Of a stretch of DNA of 64,000 bases, positions 27,001-38,100 are shown in pieces. Where the stretch lies: the NCBI GenBank assembly GCA_035236585.1, contig CP141137.1, positions 49,932,057 through 49,996,056 on the forward strand, in the 5' to 3' direction. Position 1 is the first letter of the stretch; each line of letters starts with the position of its first letter. A program made the translations under genes and the position numbers. Source of the stretch: Warburgia ugandensis. Taxonomy: Eukaryota > Streptophyta > Magnoliopsida > Canellales > Canellaceae. The notes under the pieces were generated by a model. The model made no database searches and had not been told where the DNA came from. It worked only from the letters and a program-made list of their open reading frames with translations.

Positions 27001-28863
27001 GTTCATCAATCTAATCTAGCTTTGTTGCCTTAAGATATCTGGTTTCTAGTTGGTAGTCTAAGTAGAATAATTTAGGGAACACGTGGTCGTCATATTTGAG
27101 TATTTTCTATTTTTTTCTCTTGCATATTTGATTGAAGCAGGCTTATAATGATTGTGTTTTCTTAAATATCATCAAGACAATTTATGTCAAAACTTTTGGG
27201 TTTATGATTTAAGCTACATCTATGTATGTTCTGTCTATTATGGCATTGCAGATGCACTGGACTCCTAAATTAATTAAATCATATGATTTTTGATATATTT
27301 GCATGCAGGTGGGAGTTATTGCAACCCCAGATGTTCACTCTTTTGAACTTACTGAAAGAGAGCATTTCATCATTCTTGGTTGTGATGGCCTGTGGGGGGT
27401 ATCTGCTATTATAGTCCAGTGTTTCATGCATATTTTCCAAATATTTTATGATTTTCGTCTCTAACATTGATCAAGTAAGCTTCCATACAGGTATTTGGGC
27501 CAAGCGACGCTGTTGATTTTGTAGATAAGCAGTTGAAGGTAATGGTACCTGACATATATTAGAAAGTATTTTATTTTCATAATCTTGTCCCCCCAAGATC
27601 CTGCGTAGGCGGGAGCTTCGTGCACCGGGCTGCCCTTTTTTTTGCTTCCAAGATGTAGGGTTTATTTCACTCTAGGATTAGGGTTTAGGGTTTTACAGCT
27701 GGTGTTTGGCTCTTTGGCTGATTTAAACTTTGCCTTAGATATAAAGGCAGTGTACTATCTCAATTTTGACCTCCCTTTCACAAGCTATTTAGTTATGCTG
27801 CTCTAAACCGAGAACGTATTGGGGGATGGCAAAAGATGTGTTGAATCTTGATTGCAGTAGAGAAGTCTGCAACATTAGAGAAAAACAGTTCCTGTCATTG
27901 TTGAATGAAAGGGTGAACAAGAGACTGTTATCAGAGCGTGTCTTACATTATTTAGCTTCATTGGTCATTTCTTACAAAACATAGAGGAAAAGATGAGTGG
28001 AACTTTCTTTTGGGGAAGCATAGATTCGTTATCTCTAGTACAAAATTCATTCACTATTCAGAAAAATGAAAAAAGGCTGTTGACCAGTTGCCCTGCCTTC
28101 CAAACCTTGTTCTTGCGTTTCCAACTTCCTTTTGCTTCTACCACTAACAAACCCACTGCAGTTCCATCAAGACAATCTTAACTATTCCTCTCAGTTATGC
28201 TCTGCATTTCTTGAAGTATTTTTGTAACTTCTCATCTCCATAAGGACTATAATCGACGTTGGTTCTACCGAGTCACTGATAACTAATTTTCATATTTAAT
28301 CAAATATAGATGTATATCGTAATCTATCTTATATATTGCATATAGAATTCTTCTTGGGTTGTCCTAAAATGAAATTTTGACCAGAACTTAAGTTTCTTTT
28401 ACTTCCATTGTGTGTGGGTATAAATACTGCTTGGTTGTAGGGTATAATTGTTATTCCATTGTAACTGAAGAGGGACTTGCAGTTTATTTTGTTGATTTTT
28501 AGGGTGGACAATTAAGAAACGGTAACTTAGTATTGAAAAAGTTCCAAGTTGGATGTGGAGTTCACCCATCTTGGGTAGAAACATGCCTAAACTAACTGGT
28601 GATATTGATTTGCATTTAGATATGATCCATATATTTATTTTGCAGTGTCAGAATATTTGAATTGTTTCATGAGGATTTTCAAGGTAAGGTTTCAGGATTT
28701 GCTGACTAATGTTGCAAATATTGTTGCCTGATTTTTGTAATGGTTCTCACAGGAGGGTGTATCTGCCACTACTGCAAGTCGGCGGCTTGTGAGGGAAGCT
28801 GTCCGTGAACGTCGCTGCAAGGATAACTGCACTGCCATTGTTATTGTATTCAAACACAGTTAA
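12003..28863 (+). CDS. Protein phosphatase 2C family protein (PP2C08-like), 10 exons
   Basis: Mg/Mn-dependent serine/threonine phosphatase of the PP2C (PPM) family. Coding exons: 12003-12448, 13511-13619, 17599-17635, 19505-19549, 24675-24727, 26214-26357, 26839-26922, 27309-27398, 27491-27538, 28753-28863; all introns are GT-AG and the spliced frame is open for 388 aa. Residues 1-115 are a low-complexity polar leader; the catalytic domain then shows R-H-T-MED (about 126-131), FAIYDGHGG (metal-binding D156), DGATAV, ANIGDAKAV (231-244), GRLEVSRAFGD (291-301), ILGCDGLW (D332) and the C-terminal CKDNCTAIVIVF (D376). From memory the exon-by-exon wording matches Arabidopsis At1g18030 (351 aa); the N-terminus is longer here. 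ATGATG gives two possible starts. GTGAGT at 13612 was rejected as donor because it breaks the frame. The 16.9-kb span is due to transposons in introns. Confidence 0.93.
12950..13135 (+). mobile_element. Au-type SINE, full length, in phosphatase intron 1
   Basis: Has GACCTTGGGGCTAAGG, CCTCTTGCAATAATGCAAGG, GGACCTGGCCTTTGCGGGAG and CTTCTTGCACC, ending in a short T tail. A perfect 16-bp duplication AGTTCTTTTTATACTT flanks it (12934-12949 and 13136-13151). Somewhat diverged in its tRNA-like head. Confidence 0.9.
14110..14600 (+). mobile_element. TRIM-like small LTR relic in phosphatase intron 2
   Basis: TTGGTATCAGAGCAATC at about 14288 is a primer-binding-site-like match to initiator tRNA-Met. 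The preceding segment (GGTATGGGATG ... GTTTAAGAAAATTGACTTGG ... CTTTTGG) is repeated after it (GGTATGAGACATG ... GTTTAAGAAATTGACTTGATG ... CTTTTGG), as for the two LTRs of a miniature element. No coding region. Ends are approximate; decayed. Confidence 0.5.
16049..16075 (+). repeat. (ATC)n microsatellite
   Basis: About eight to nine ATC units in phosphatase intron 2. Simple sequence. Confidence 0.85.
18295..18334 (-). mobile_element. Severely truncated Au-type SINE (about 40 bp) in intron 3
   Basis: Only the SINE 3' end remains (- strand; + strand reads AGGGCAGCCCGGTGCATGCT then CCCACGTATGTGGCGTCCGG). It is flanked by a perfect direct repeat of about 23 bp that begins GGACATAAATATCTGG (18272 and 18335). 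The duplication shows that this was a true, strongly 5'-truncated insertion rather than a later deletion. Confidence 0.85.
19985..24560. mobile_element. TIR element (Mutator- or foldback-like) in phosphatase intron 4, hosting a solo LTR
   Basis: The left arm around 20040-20150 (ATTTGATTTGGCTGAGAGC, GAGATAAGAAGGGGAAAAAG, GCCATATGGGTAGATCG) recurs inverted at about 24385-24510 (GATTTGGCAGACGGCGGAG, GAGATAAGAAGGG, GCCATATGGGTAGACCGG on the - strand). Weaker similarity goes outward to GAGGAA on both sides. Without the LTR the element is about 1.6 kb. No transposase and no certain target duplication were found, so superfamily and exact ends remain open. Confidence 0.6.
20557..23525 (+). mobile_element. 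Large solo LTR (Ty3/Gypsy-type), 3.0 kb
   Basis: Begins TGTAACACCCCGGA and ends AAGGATATTACA, with an exact 5-bp target duplication CTATC on both sides (20552-20556, 23526-23530). A CpG-rich block lies at 22310-22640. No coding capacity and no inner LTR copy, so it is read as a solo LTR. A stretch near its 3' end (GAGCTCCGTTTTTCGCG, GGCGTTGGATTCG) resembles the LTR at 53-56 kb. The clean duplication indicates a moderately recent insertion. Confidence 0.82.
27588..27642 (+). mobile_element. Au-type SINE 3' fragment in intron 9
   Basis: CCTGCGTAGGCGGGAGCTTC, GTGCACCGGGCTGCCC and a T tail are the last 50 bp of the SINE. The 5' remainder is absent. It lies just after exon 9 of the phosphatase. 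Confidence 0.8.
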
Positions 28864-30880
28864 CCAAGTATTTTACACCATTTATATCATGATAACATTG
28901 GGTGCTCGTAAATTCTGGTGAAATGGAGAATCTGTTTATGGTGAAAGCTCGGGTACTTCTTGAGACGTGGACACAGATGGGACTGGGTTCAGAAATTAGC
29001 TTTCAATATATTATCACCAGTTAATAAAGTTTACTTGAAAGAAACTTAAGATGGTTTGGAGAATGCTGTGCAATTTTGTGACTTACTAGCCACTGAATTG
29101 ATTGTGATGGTTGTCTCTGCAGGGAAATGGTATGCCCACCTCATTCTCCAGTACTTCCATCTATGTTTCTGTCGTTTCCTGAAAATGATTGCATTTCCTT
29201 GTAAATTGCTGTTTAATATATAGTACGTCAATTACTTTTCACAGATTTATCCATTACCAAACACTTTCTTTTAGAGGAGAGCTGGAAATAAAGAAGCCCA
29301 ACATTGGAGCTCTCCTGTAGGGCCCCACTGGCATGCCTTCAGCAGTACGATAGCATATGAGCCAGCCACACTATACTTAGGATCAATGATGAGATTTCCT
29401 TTGATCATTATTGCAGTCAGACCCTGAAACTATTTCCTAGTTTTGAGACCCTTATGATAAATACTTTGTTTCATTTTGGGAAAAAACATGAGCTCTTGGA
29501 ATCAGAACGCTAAGGACACTTATCTAAGTAAGAGAAACTGCACAAGAAAAGCAATTTTCTGAGGAAAGGGTCTTCTGCTTAGAAAGTGAATTAACCCAAG
29601 AGACCCAAAAGTCAGCCAACAGAAATTTTTTGGATCTTTGGTTAATTCAATTTCCATGTGTAAAATACTTTCAATGGAAAGTTGCCTTTCCATTTTCTGC
29701 CAACAAAACGTGCCCTAAATGATAGACAAAATTGCTCAAACACGAACAAACAAGGCTTACTCTCACATGGAAAAAATTATCTCTGTCCTGCTTAGCCAAA
29801 AAGAAAACAAAAAAAAATGTCTTAAAGAAAGCAGGACAATATCACAATCATAGATAATTGAATGCATGGATTTGCGACATAAAAAATCATAGATAATTGA
29901 ATGCATGGATTTTGTGATGTTTCTGACCCATGTTGAACATGTTGTTGACTGATCTACCGGAGATAAGACCCAAAATCAACATGGAAGGGACCCATGCCAA
30001 GATACACCATGATGCTTTACCATTTGACCTAAAAGTTGTCTGACCTCGTGCTTCCTACCCAGTGGTTTCAGCTCTTTGTGCTCTACTGTTGTCCTCCTTT
30101 GTCAAATTCTATGTGGTTTGTCTGCATCCCTCTTGGCTCAAGCTCTTCGTTGCCTTTGTGCCACCTTGAGAGTTACAGCATTGAAAGATGTCCCAACTCT
30201 ATACCTATTTAGTAATTTCCAAGTATTGGTGATTTTGCTTGTCAACTGCTTGTGCATACCGTTTTTCCTTGACTATCCCTAGGTTAAGATATGGAAAATA
30301 TGAATAATTAATCCTTTTCATGGGATGTGAGGACTAATATTTTTCTAAGGTCATATAATCTTTATGCTTTTGAACAAATTGCTTTTCCTCCTGGTTGAAT
30401 GGTAAGCCCGTTGAGTTTGTTTTGGGCAGTCCAACTGCTCCATTAGTAATTCTTGGATAAACAAGAGAAATGGCATCTCTCCTAAGCTAAGTAAGACTGC
30501 TAGTACTTTCTTACCCATCGACTTGTTGGCTAAGATTCCTTATCTCTTTTTCATCTGGCTTGATCTAGCAATATGCCTAGTAATAGGCTTTCAGCTCCAT
30601 CTATAGGTTAGGGGTCAGAATTATTTTCCTGATGTTATTGATGTTGTTTAATTTTCTTTTGCTAGAGTGTGAATCACGCACATGATGTAATCATTAGAAT
30701 CTACTCTACACAAAAACTTTTGGTTAGAATTTTCCTCTCTTTCAAGTGAAGTGCTCCTTTCATTCTATTTGCAATAAGGTAATAGGAAATGGGCAACAAT
30801 ATTTGTGTTTAACACATTTCCCTCACATGGAAGGCTTTGTTTTTGGGCTCTTGCATGTGGACTTAAATGTAAGCTCATCT
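28864..30880. other. Phosphatase 3' region and intergenic DNA
   Basis: The first few hundred bases probably hold the phosphatase 3' untranslated region, but no poly-A site can be fixed. The rest shows only short open frames without recognisable domains. A 28-bp direct repeat at 29842-29918 is listed separately. Confidence 0.4.
29842..29914. repeat. 28-bp direct repeat with 17-bp spacer
   Basis: AATCATAGATAATTGAATGC followed by ATGGATTT occurs twice, exactly. It resembles a target duplication around a nearly empty site or a slippage duplication. Confidence 0.8.
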
Positions 30881-30889
30881 ATCTTGCAC

Positions 30890-31000
30890 TGGAAATTAAT
30901 ATGGAGGCCTCAAGATTCAAACTCACTACCCCTAGGTCTATAAGGCTTTGATACCATGTTGGACTATCATTTAACCTAAAAACTTAAGCTGATAGGAAGT
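30890..31000 (-). mobile_element. LTR-retroelement fossil junction (PBS plus LTR end)
   Basis: On the - strand an LTR-like end (…CCAACA) is followed directly by TGGTATCAAAGCC, a near match to the initiator-Met primer site. On the + strand the LTR-like sequence starts TGTTGGACTATCATTTAACC. No second LTR or coding region was found; the surrounding 31.0-32.3 kb has a TATATAAGGGG block near 31775 but nothing else. Decayed fossil, family unresolved. Confidence 0.35.
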
Positions 31001-32820
31001 AGGCCAATAATATCTATATCCCTAGCACATCAAACCTAGACTCTTTATTTCACAAATTAATTAATTTTCTATTAAAAATATATTCCATTAATAATAAAAT
31101 ACTTGCTCTATAATGTATTGATGATAGCTCTATCTCTAGGTTCAGCCAAGCCACACTCAATTTGTTTCTAAATTGAGTTGCATTGTCAAGTTTAGATAGT
31201 ACTTTTGTCTCCAATAATAGATGCCTTAAAGACTTGTATATATCAAAATCTTGTTCTTGAAACCCATCAAATTCATCTATATTAATATGTGTTAGATCTC
31301 TCAAAAATAACCACAACTATAATCAATTCTTAGTCCTCTTAAATTAGTGATCAATGAATCACAAATACGAGGTGAGATAAACACGCTTCAAACACAAATC
31401 TCGTTAAAACCAAGATTAAAAGATCAAGAATCCATAGTTCCAATGAGAAACTAAAAAAATAATTCTTAAAGAGAAACATACTGGAAAGAGAATGTTATGA
31501 TGAAGCAAACTCTAATAGAGAATAAGAAGAACTTCAGCATAATAAAAACTCTCCAAACTAGAGTGCTAGAAGATTGACACACTTAAGTTTCATCTTCAAG
31601 CTAGAACTCTAGAACCAAAAGATTTCACAAGTGAAAAAGTCTTAAAAAAAGTAGAATGGGAAAGTGGACAGACTCTAAAATAAACAAAATAATATGCAGC
31701 AAGAGACATGAGTTAAGAGAAATAAAACCAAGCTCTCTCTGAAAAGTGGAATGGCTTAAGGGGCTCCCCTTATATAGGATAGCCTTGCTTGGGTACCTAG
31801 GTACATGACTTTGGCTCCCTAACGTCTCTAAAAAACTACTCTCGTCACTCTTTCACACATAGGTGGCCCTACTAATGAGAGTTAGGCCGATAGTATTGGG
31901 CCATCTTTGCAGTGACAGGCCTATGCACTTAGACAACTCACACTCACATCCCACAAATGCATACAGTTATTCACACACCCACTCACATAAAAGGTTTTTC
32001 TTATAAGAATTGAGGAGAGGCAAGCCTTCTCCTCTACCTCTTCTTACAACTATGTGAGACTATGTCCTTTTAACTCTAAAAATAATATTATTTGAGTACA
32101 ACACCACTATGAATGGTAATCCTTTCAAATCTAAAAGCTCACTAGAAGAACATAACTTGAGAATAGACCAAGCCTTTTCTTTGCCACAAACCCTGGTGAA
32201 CTTCCCTTTAGGAGTTTCCATTACACAGCAGCAAAATTCTAAGTTAGCTGATGATAAGTACAAAAACTTATGCTTCTAAGAAGCATCCTTCTGATTCTCT
32301 GAATACCCCACCAGCACCCTTGCAAGAGGGTCTATACCTAAAGCCAGGTCTTACCATTACCATCCTTATCTTGGCTGCAACTAGAGGGCTCATGACGTGC
32401 TTCACTGGGACTCCAAACTGCCTAGAAGGTGGTGATCATCCCATGACGGGATACATCGCACTTACACCAGCCGGTTTGGTGGGATACCAGATAGTTGGGC
32501 AAGTGACAAACAGACATCTCATGAACAGCCAAGCGGGTTTGGTGAGAAAGACAATGACTTAACCAAACCAAAAATTTCCGCCCTCTCCCTCAAACCAACC
32601 AACCTGGCGAGTGGCATCTATGTAAGTTAACCAAAATACCCTTATTCTATTCCCATGGTACCCTCATTATACATTTTTTATGTTTTTTCTTCTTCTTTTT
32701 TTTTTCTTGGGGGCAATCCAAGAATTAAAAATTAAGTTACCCACTAAAGCTTCTAAATCTAATCCCAGCAAAAAGGAAAAGTAGAAACTCAAACCTCAGA
32801 CCAAGCATATTTCAAGACAA
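31001..32820. other. Intergenic, probably decayed repeat DNA
   Basis: No gene recognised. Open frames of 67-103 codons here (for example 32251-32562 on +) have no family motif and no splice-consistent extension. Confidence 0.4.
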
Positions 32821-32829
32821 ATTTGAAGG

Positions 32830-32985
32830 AGAGTCTTGGCGCACGGTTAAGTTGTCACCGTGTGACTTGAAGGTCATGGGTGTGAGGCATGCAAACAAAC
32901 TCTTGCAAAATGCAAGATAAGGCTATATACTATAGGCCTTTTATTGTTTGTTCCTTCCTTTTACCTTGCACTGGGCTTTTGTTTT
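32830..32985 (+). mobile_element. Au-type SINE, diverged
   Basis: GAGTCTTGGCGCACGG, GTGTGACTTGAAGGTCATGG, CTCTTGCAAAATGCAAG and CTTGCACTGGGCTTTTG keep the SINE order, but the GGAGCTTC block is lost. No target duplication seen, so it is an old copy. Confidence 0.7.
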
Positions 32986-33624
32986 TTGTATTTTTATTTT
33001 ATTTTATTTGATGTCATTTGAGATTAACTATGCGAGACATCTGTTGGCCATACTATACATACTTGTTACTGTGCATAAATAACTAGTTATAGTAAGCATG
33101 AAAGAGCTAACCAAGATATATTCTCTTTTTTTCTTTTTTCTTTTTACATATGTTTATAAAGCACTCACATAAGTTTCAATTTTTGCAAGGTACAATGATA
33201 AGAAAAATACCAATTGACAAAGTCAGTTTCAATTAAAAATTCTTGATTCATCAATCATTATAGACGGCACTAACAAAGATAGCCTAGTAGAGGTAGAAAA
33301 AAGGATAGATTTATCATTTGTGCCATTTACCGATCTCGGAATTACAAATCAACAGATTTGGTGAGCAATTCATGAGTAAAGTTATAGTAAGAAGAACTAT
33401 GTAACTTCATTCAATTTGAAAATGAAACTATCCTCGATGGTAAGCACATTATCGAAGTGCGAGTCGTTCTCCTAAGTAAATAGATGTTTTACAAGATAAT
33501 AAGAATTTGTTTTCAATTTTTTCTTCTTTTTTCTTTTGGTACAAGGGATGATTTTTTCCTTAAGAATGAAAGTCTTGAACAATGTACAGTGATTTGAGGT
33601 TTAGTTTGGAGTGGGCTAGAATGA

Positions 33625-33800
33625 AGATGCAATGGCACAACAGTAAAAGTTATCGTCACGTGATCTTGAGGTTACAGGTTCAAGGCGTGAAAACAGCCTC
33701 TCGCAAATGCAAGGTAAGGCTGTGTACTTTAGATCCTTGTAATCCACCCCTTTCCCAGACCCATATAGGCGGGAGCTTCATGCACCGGGCTGCTCTTTTA
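33625..33800 (+). mobile_element. Au-type SINE, near full length
   Basis: AATGGCACAACAGTAAAAG, TGATCTTGAGGTTACAGGTT, CCTCTCGCAAATGCAAGG, CCCAGACCCATATAGGCGGG and GCTTCATGCACCGGGCTGC are in the family order. Lies about 1.4 kb upstream of the aldolase. No clear flanking duplication. Confidence 0.85.
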
Positions 33801-34192
33801 CCTCCTTTAACAGGATGGTCAATTATGATGGTTCAAGTATTTGATGCATTATTTTAATGAACACGTGGATGAACAATCCGCAGCAGAAATGGTCATAGTC
33901 TAGCTTGGCTGCCCATGAGCATGAACATGTGATTCAAACCTAACACCTAGCATGGGCCACTTTGGACTGCCATTCCCTCAAAATTATATTAATCAAACCA
34001 TTAGACCGTTCAGTTTACAAATAATCATTTAATTGGGGTCAAATTTAGTTGTAATTTTACTGAAACACAATATATACCATGGCCCCAAAGTTAGACACAC
34101 GTGCCCATGCACAGCCTCGAATCCTGATCGACCCAGGAGAGAGTTTCCTTGCCCAATATATACTTTTGAGTTGCATGCGTAAGCCTTAGTGC

Positions 34193-34366
34193 AGGGGTTG
34201 GCAGTGCTTGAGACAAAGTAAGCTGACTTAAGATGACTTGAGCTATATTGAGATGACCCAAATTTGGCATGAGATCGAGTAGGTGACCAAGAATTCAACT
34301 TTTTATAGTGACTTAAAGAATGAGATAATTTTCATCTCAACTAATCTTAAGCACCGCTAACAGGGA
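34193..34366. mobile_element. MITE with GATGAG-rich inverted ends
   Basis: Left end GGCAGTGCTTGAGACAAAG; right end, read on the - strand, TTAGCGGTGCTTAAGATTAG. The interior has alternating TGAGATGA/TCATCTCA blocks. A related element lies at 59531-59793. Its right end is caught in the tandem duplication that follows. Confidence 0.5.
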
Positions 34367-34763
34367 TATGACCCATCTCATCTCATCTCATCTCATCTCA
34401 TCTCATCTCAGACACCACAAAAGTATTTTCTTGAGTTTATTTACTTAACAACTACCTTTCTCAGTTTGATCGTCAAATAGCTAAAAGATTATGCAAAAGT
34501 TTAGTAATGGGAGGATTAACACTATGCAATGTTTTAGCTCAACTAATCTGAAGCACTGTTGACGGGGATATGGCTCAGCTCAGCTCAGCTCATCTCATCT
34601 CATCTCATCTCATCTCATCTCATCTCATCTCATCTCAAGCACACAAAAAAATATTTGGTCAGAGTTGATTCACTTAACAACTACCGGTCTCAGTTTGTTC
34701 GTCAAATAGCTAAAAGATAATGCAAATGTTTAGTAACGGGAGGATTAACACTATCCAACGTTT
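34335..34763. repeat. Tandem duplication (about 205-225 bp units) containing (CATCT)n, upstream of the aldolase
   Basis: Unit 1 (34335-34535) and unit 2 (34536-34763) both read CTCAACTAATCTNAAGCAC, GGGATATG, a CATCT array, CACTTAACAACTACC-like, CAGTTTG(A/T)(T)CGTCAAATAGC, and GGGAGGATTAACACTAT. Unit 1 has 7 CATCT copies; unit 2 has 3 CAGCT then 9 CATCT. It ends about 400 bp before the aldolase start codon. Confidence 0.88.
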
Positions 34764-35086
34764 TCGATCTTCTGGTCATAGCCTATGCAGATGGGGCCCG
34801 TCAATTCGAAGGTCTAGATCGCAAAGAAGTAGGACCCTTTGTTTAAATTTGACTTACTGGCACGGAAACCGTTGAGCCAAATTCACTAGTCCGTGGGTCG
34901 CGCTTGGTAGAAAGATTCAGATCTTGATAACAAGGAGCCGCACCAGAAAACAGGTGGAAGGGCAATTCCGTCCAATCATTATATTAATACCCAATCACTT
35001 CATGGACTTTTCGGTAATTTCATATGTCACTGTCTTATTATAGTTGCGCTGCGGACTCTCCGAGAAGGACTTTTTTCGACCATCCT

Positions 35087-35096
35087 TATAATAAAA
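35087..35096 (+). promoter_or_regulatory. Putative TATA box of the aldolase gene
   Basis: TATAATAAAA lies about 70 bp before the start codon, which would give a short leader of roughly 40 bp. A CCAAT-containing stretch lies near 34970-35000. Position-based inference only. Confidence 0.4.
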
Positions 35097-35157
35097 CCCG
35101 AAAAGCCAGAAAGTCGGAGAGAGAGGGGGAGAGAAATTTCTCGCATTTGTTGCAGGC

Positions 35158-38100
35158 ATGGCATCCATGACTCTTGTGAAGCTTAACTTTTCCTCTTCGC
35201 AGTTCATCGGTCAGAAATCCTTCAACCGGAGTGGAGTTGCTCGCCCGATCTCTCGCCGTGTTACTTGCCCGATCCGTGCCGGAGCTTACACTGACGAACT
35301 CGTTCAGACAGCAGTGAGTTTTCACCTTCCTTTGCTTAAATCCTCAGTTCCTAGGTTCGACCATTTTGCGTCTCTGTTTGTGGCTTGCGATCAATAGATT
35401 CTGGATTCTGTTTTTCTGTCGTTGTAGTATTGATGTTTTATTAATATTAGATGTTTTTAGGATCGATGATTTGGAGATCGCAAGATCTTGTTGTTTTCTT
35501 GTGATTGATTTCGAGAATTTGAAGTGATTTGAGATGGCTGATTCTTGAGTTATTTGATAGCGACTTTCTGCATGTTGATCTCGATTTTTGAGTGTTTACA
35601 CCGATGCTGCCCTTGGTCTTTAGATGTGGTGTATGTTTGATTGAAACCAATAGATTAGCAACAACTTTGAAGCTTCAAGTCGAATCCTGTGGCTTTTTGT
35701 GTTCTTTCTGGTGTAATTTTCTAAATGATCGTAACGATATCAGAAGCTCCGTGGAAATTTCTGATGGACGAGTCTTGTTTTAGTTGCTTCGTATCTGTCT
35801 TTTTTATCGTTATTTCTTGTCTTTTTGCTTCGCTAGTCTGATGGTATTTGAGGTCGTTTCGCTAGTCTTTTGAATTTTTAATTTTCTAAATATCGAATTT
35901 GTACTCGTTGAAGGAATCTGATTATCTGTCCGGGCTTTTTCAATTGTTTTGCTGATTTGATTTGTTTCCTCTACCAAATGACTGAATTTGCAATGTTCAC
36001 AGAGAAGTTAACTGGATGATGGATCCTTTTGTTTGAGTAATCTCTAACTTCTTCCACGAATTTGTTTTTGCTGGGAGCCAGTTACAGCTTCCATGTTTCT
36101 CTAGATCTGATCAATATCATTTCTTTCAGAATGTTCCAGTTTTCTTCTATTTCTTTGTTTGGGTTCCCAATATACGTCATAAACTTGCTGTTATCTTTCA
36201 GTAGTGGATAGCTGAGGTACTAGTTTTCTCACACCACAATGTTGGATTAAGTGTCTAAGTGTTGCAATTTGCCTCATTCTGATCAGACGGTTGTGATATG
36301 TTTGGACGAACATATGGGACCCATTAGGTTTAGTTTCTTCAAGTTAGTTGATGGTAGTCTGTACATGTACGAGAACCTCTTAATATGATCAGTTGGTTGT
36401 TCTAGACTTGCAAAAATTTGGTGGAATCTGTTATATCCGAGCACTCATCTTCTGTTCTTTCTGGTGACTGGTTGTAAAGTTATATTCACTTACATGTTTA
36501 GCTAAGATTGTCTCCCTGTTACTGCTGATGATTATGAAGAATCTGCATCAAAGCATGTATTTGTAGGCTAGCATCAGTAAGATATTTCTGTTCGTAGAGC
36601 GAGATGTTTCCCAATCTTCCGTACCTGTGACACCTTGATAATATTTTTTCCAATGCTAGCAGTGTCAGTCCTGATGTTTTCCGCGTCAAATCATGTCTTT
36701 GCAGACTAGCACCATAAGATATTTGTGTTTCTAGAGTGAGTTATTTTCTAATTTACCGTACCTAGGACATTGTAGTAATATATTTCCCAACACCAGCAGG
36801 ATCAGTCCTGATGTTTATAATTATTGTGATTATTCATTTTCTTGTTTCATTTGATTTGTATTTGCTTCTGTTTCATTTCATCCAGAGTAGAAGCATGATA
36901 GCCTCATGTGGCTTTATGAGAGGGTAACTTATCCATTGATATTGAATCTTGCATGGTGTTGCCTTATCCTGTTTACATTGAAGTTTGGTTCCCGTTCCTT
37001 ACTGATCTTATGCAAGCAGAACCATTTAGAGTTGTGATTTCAGTTATTATTGGTGTTGTGTTCCTTCTTCTTGACATAGTTATTTTGTCATTTGTGGGTC
37101 TTTAGTCCTTGTTCAATTCGTAGATGTAGGATGATCTTTCCATCTCACTCAGACCAGATTTCTGTGCTTGAATTCCTTTCATTTCCTATTTCTTTGTTCA
37201 CTTGCAGAAATCTATTGCTTCTCCTGGACGTGGTATCCTTGCCATCGATGAATCAAATGCAACATGTGGAAAGAGGCTTGCATCAATTGGTTTAGATAAT
37301 ACAGAAACCAACCGCCAAGCTTACAGGCAGCTTTTGCTGACTACTCCAGGCCTTGGTGAATATATTTCTGGTGCCATTCTTTTTGAGGAAACTCTATACC
37401 AGTCAACAACAGATGGAAAAAAGTTTGTGGACTGCTTGCTTGAAGAAAAAATCATGCCAGGCATTAAAGTTGATAAGGTAATTCTACAATTACATTTTCA
37501 GTCTTCTCCATAACAATGAAAAACTTCTTAGACTTGATAATTAACTCTTGTTTGGTAATGACACACTGTATGTTTTGTTTCAAGGGTTTGGTTCCTTTAC
37601 CAGGGTCAAACAATGAATCTTGGTGCCAAGGTTTAGATGGCTTGGCATCAAGATGTGCAGAATACTACAAGCAAGGTGCACGTTTTGCAAAATGGTAAAG
37701 GCGAATCTGTGCTTACCACCTAATATACCTCATATGTCACCCTTTGTTATACTTTCATGTAGTTTCAAAATCAAGAACACTTTGTTCTCCAGTTATTTGC
37801 CGTTTCTAACTCAATCAGGGTGATATTTCAAAGACATCTTTTTGCTAAATTTTCTACTTCCAACTTTGCAGGAGGACAGTAGTTAGCATTCCCTGTGGAC
37901 CATCTGCCTTGGCTGTGAAGGAAGCTGCATGGGGACTTGCACGCTATGCTGCTATTGCTCAGGTATGCTAATCTCCTATTTTGTGTTTGCTAATACATTT
38001 AAATACTCTGATTTGATGAAGGTTACTTTATTTCCACTTTGCAAGGGAATGTTCCATCTCTAATTGGGAAAAGACATCTGGGAACTAAGAAGGACATTAG

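Noticed and set aside
32251-32562. 103-codon frame in intergenic DNA
   Set aside because: Contains no known motif, has no splice-supported extension and lies among decayed repeats.
34374-34637. Regular CATCT arrays as a possible CRISPR-like array
   Set aside because: Five-base simple repeat without spacers; a eukaryotic microsatellite.
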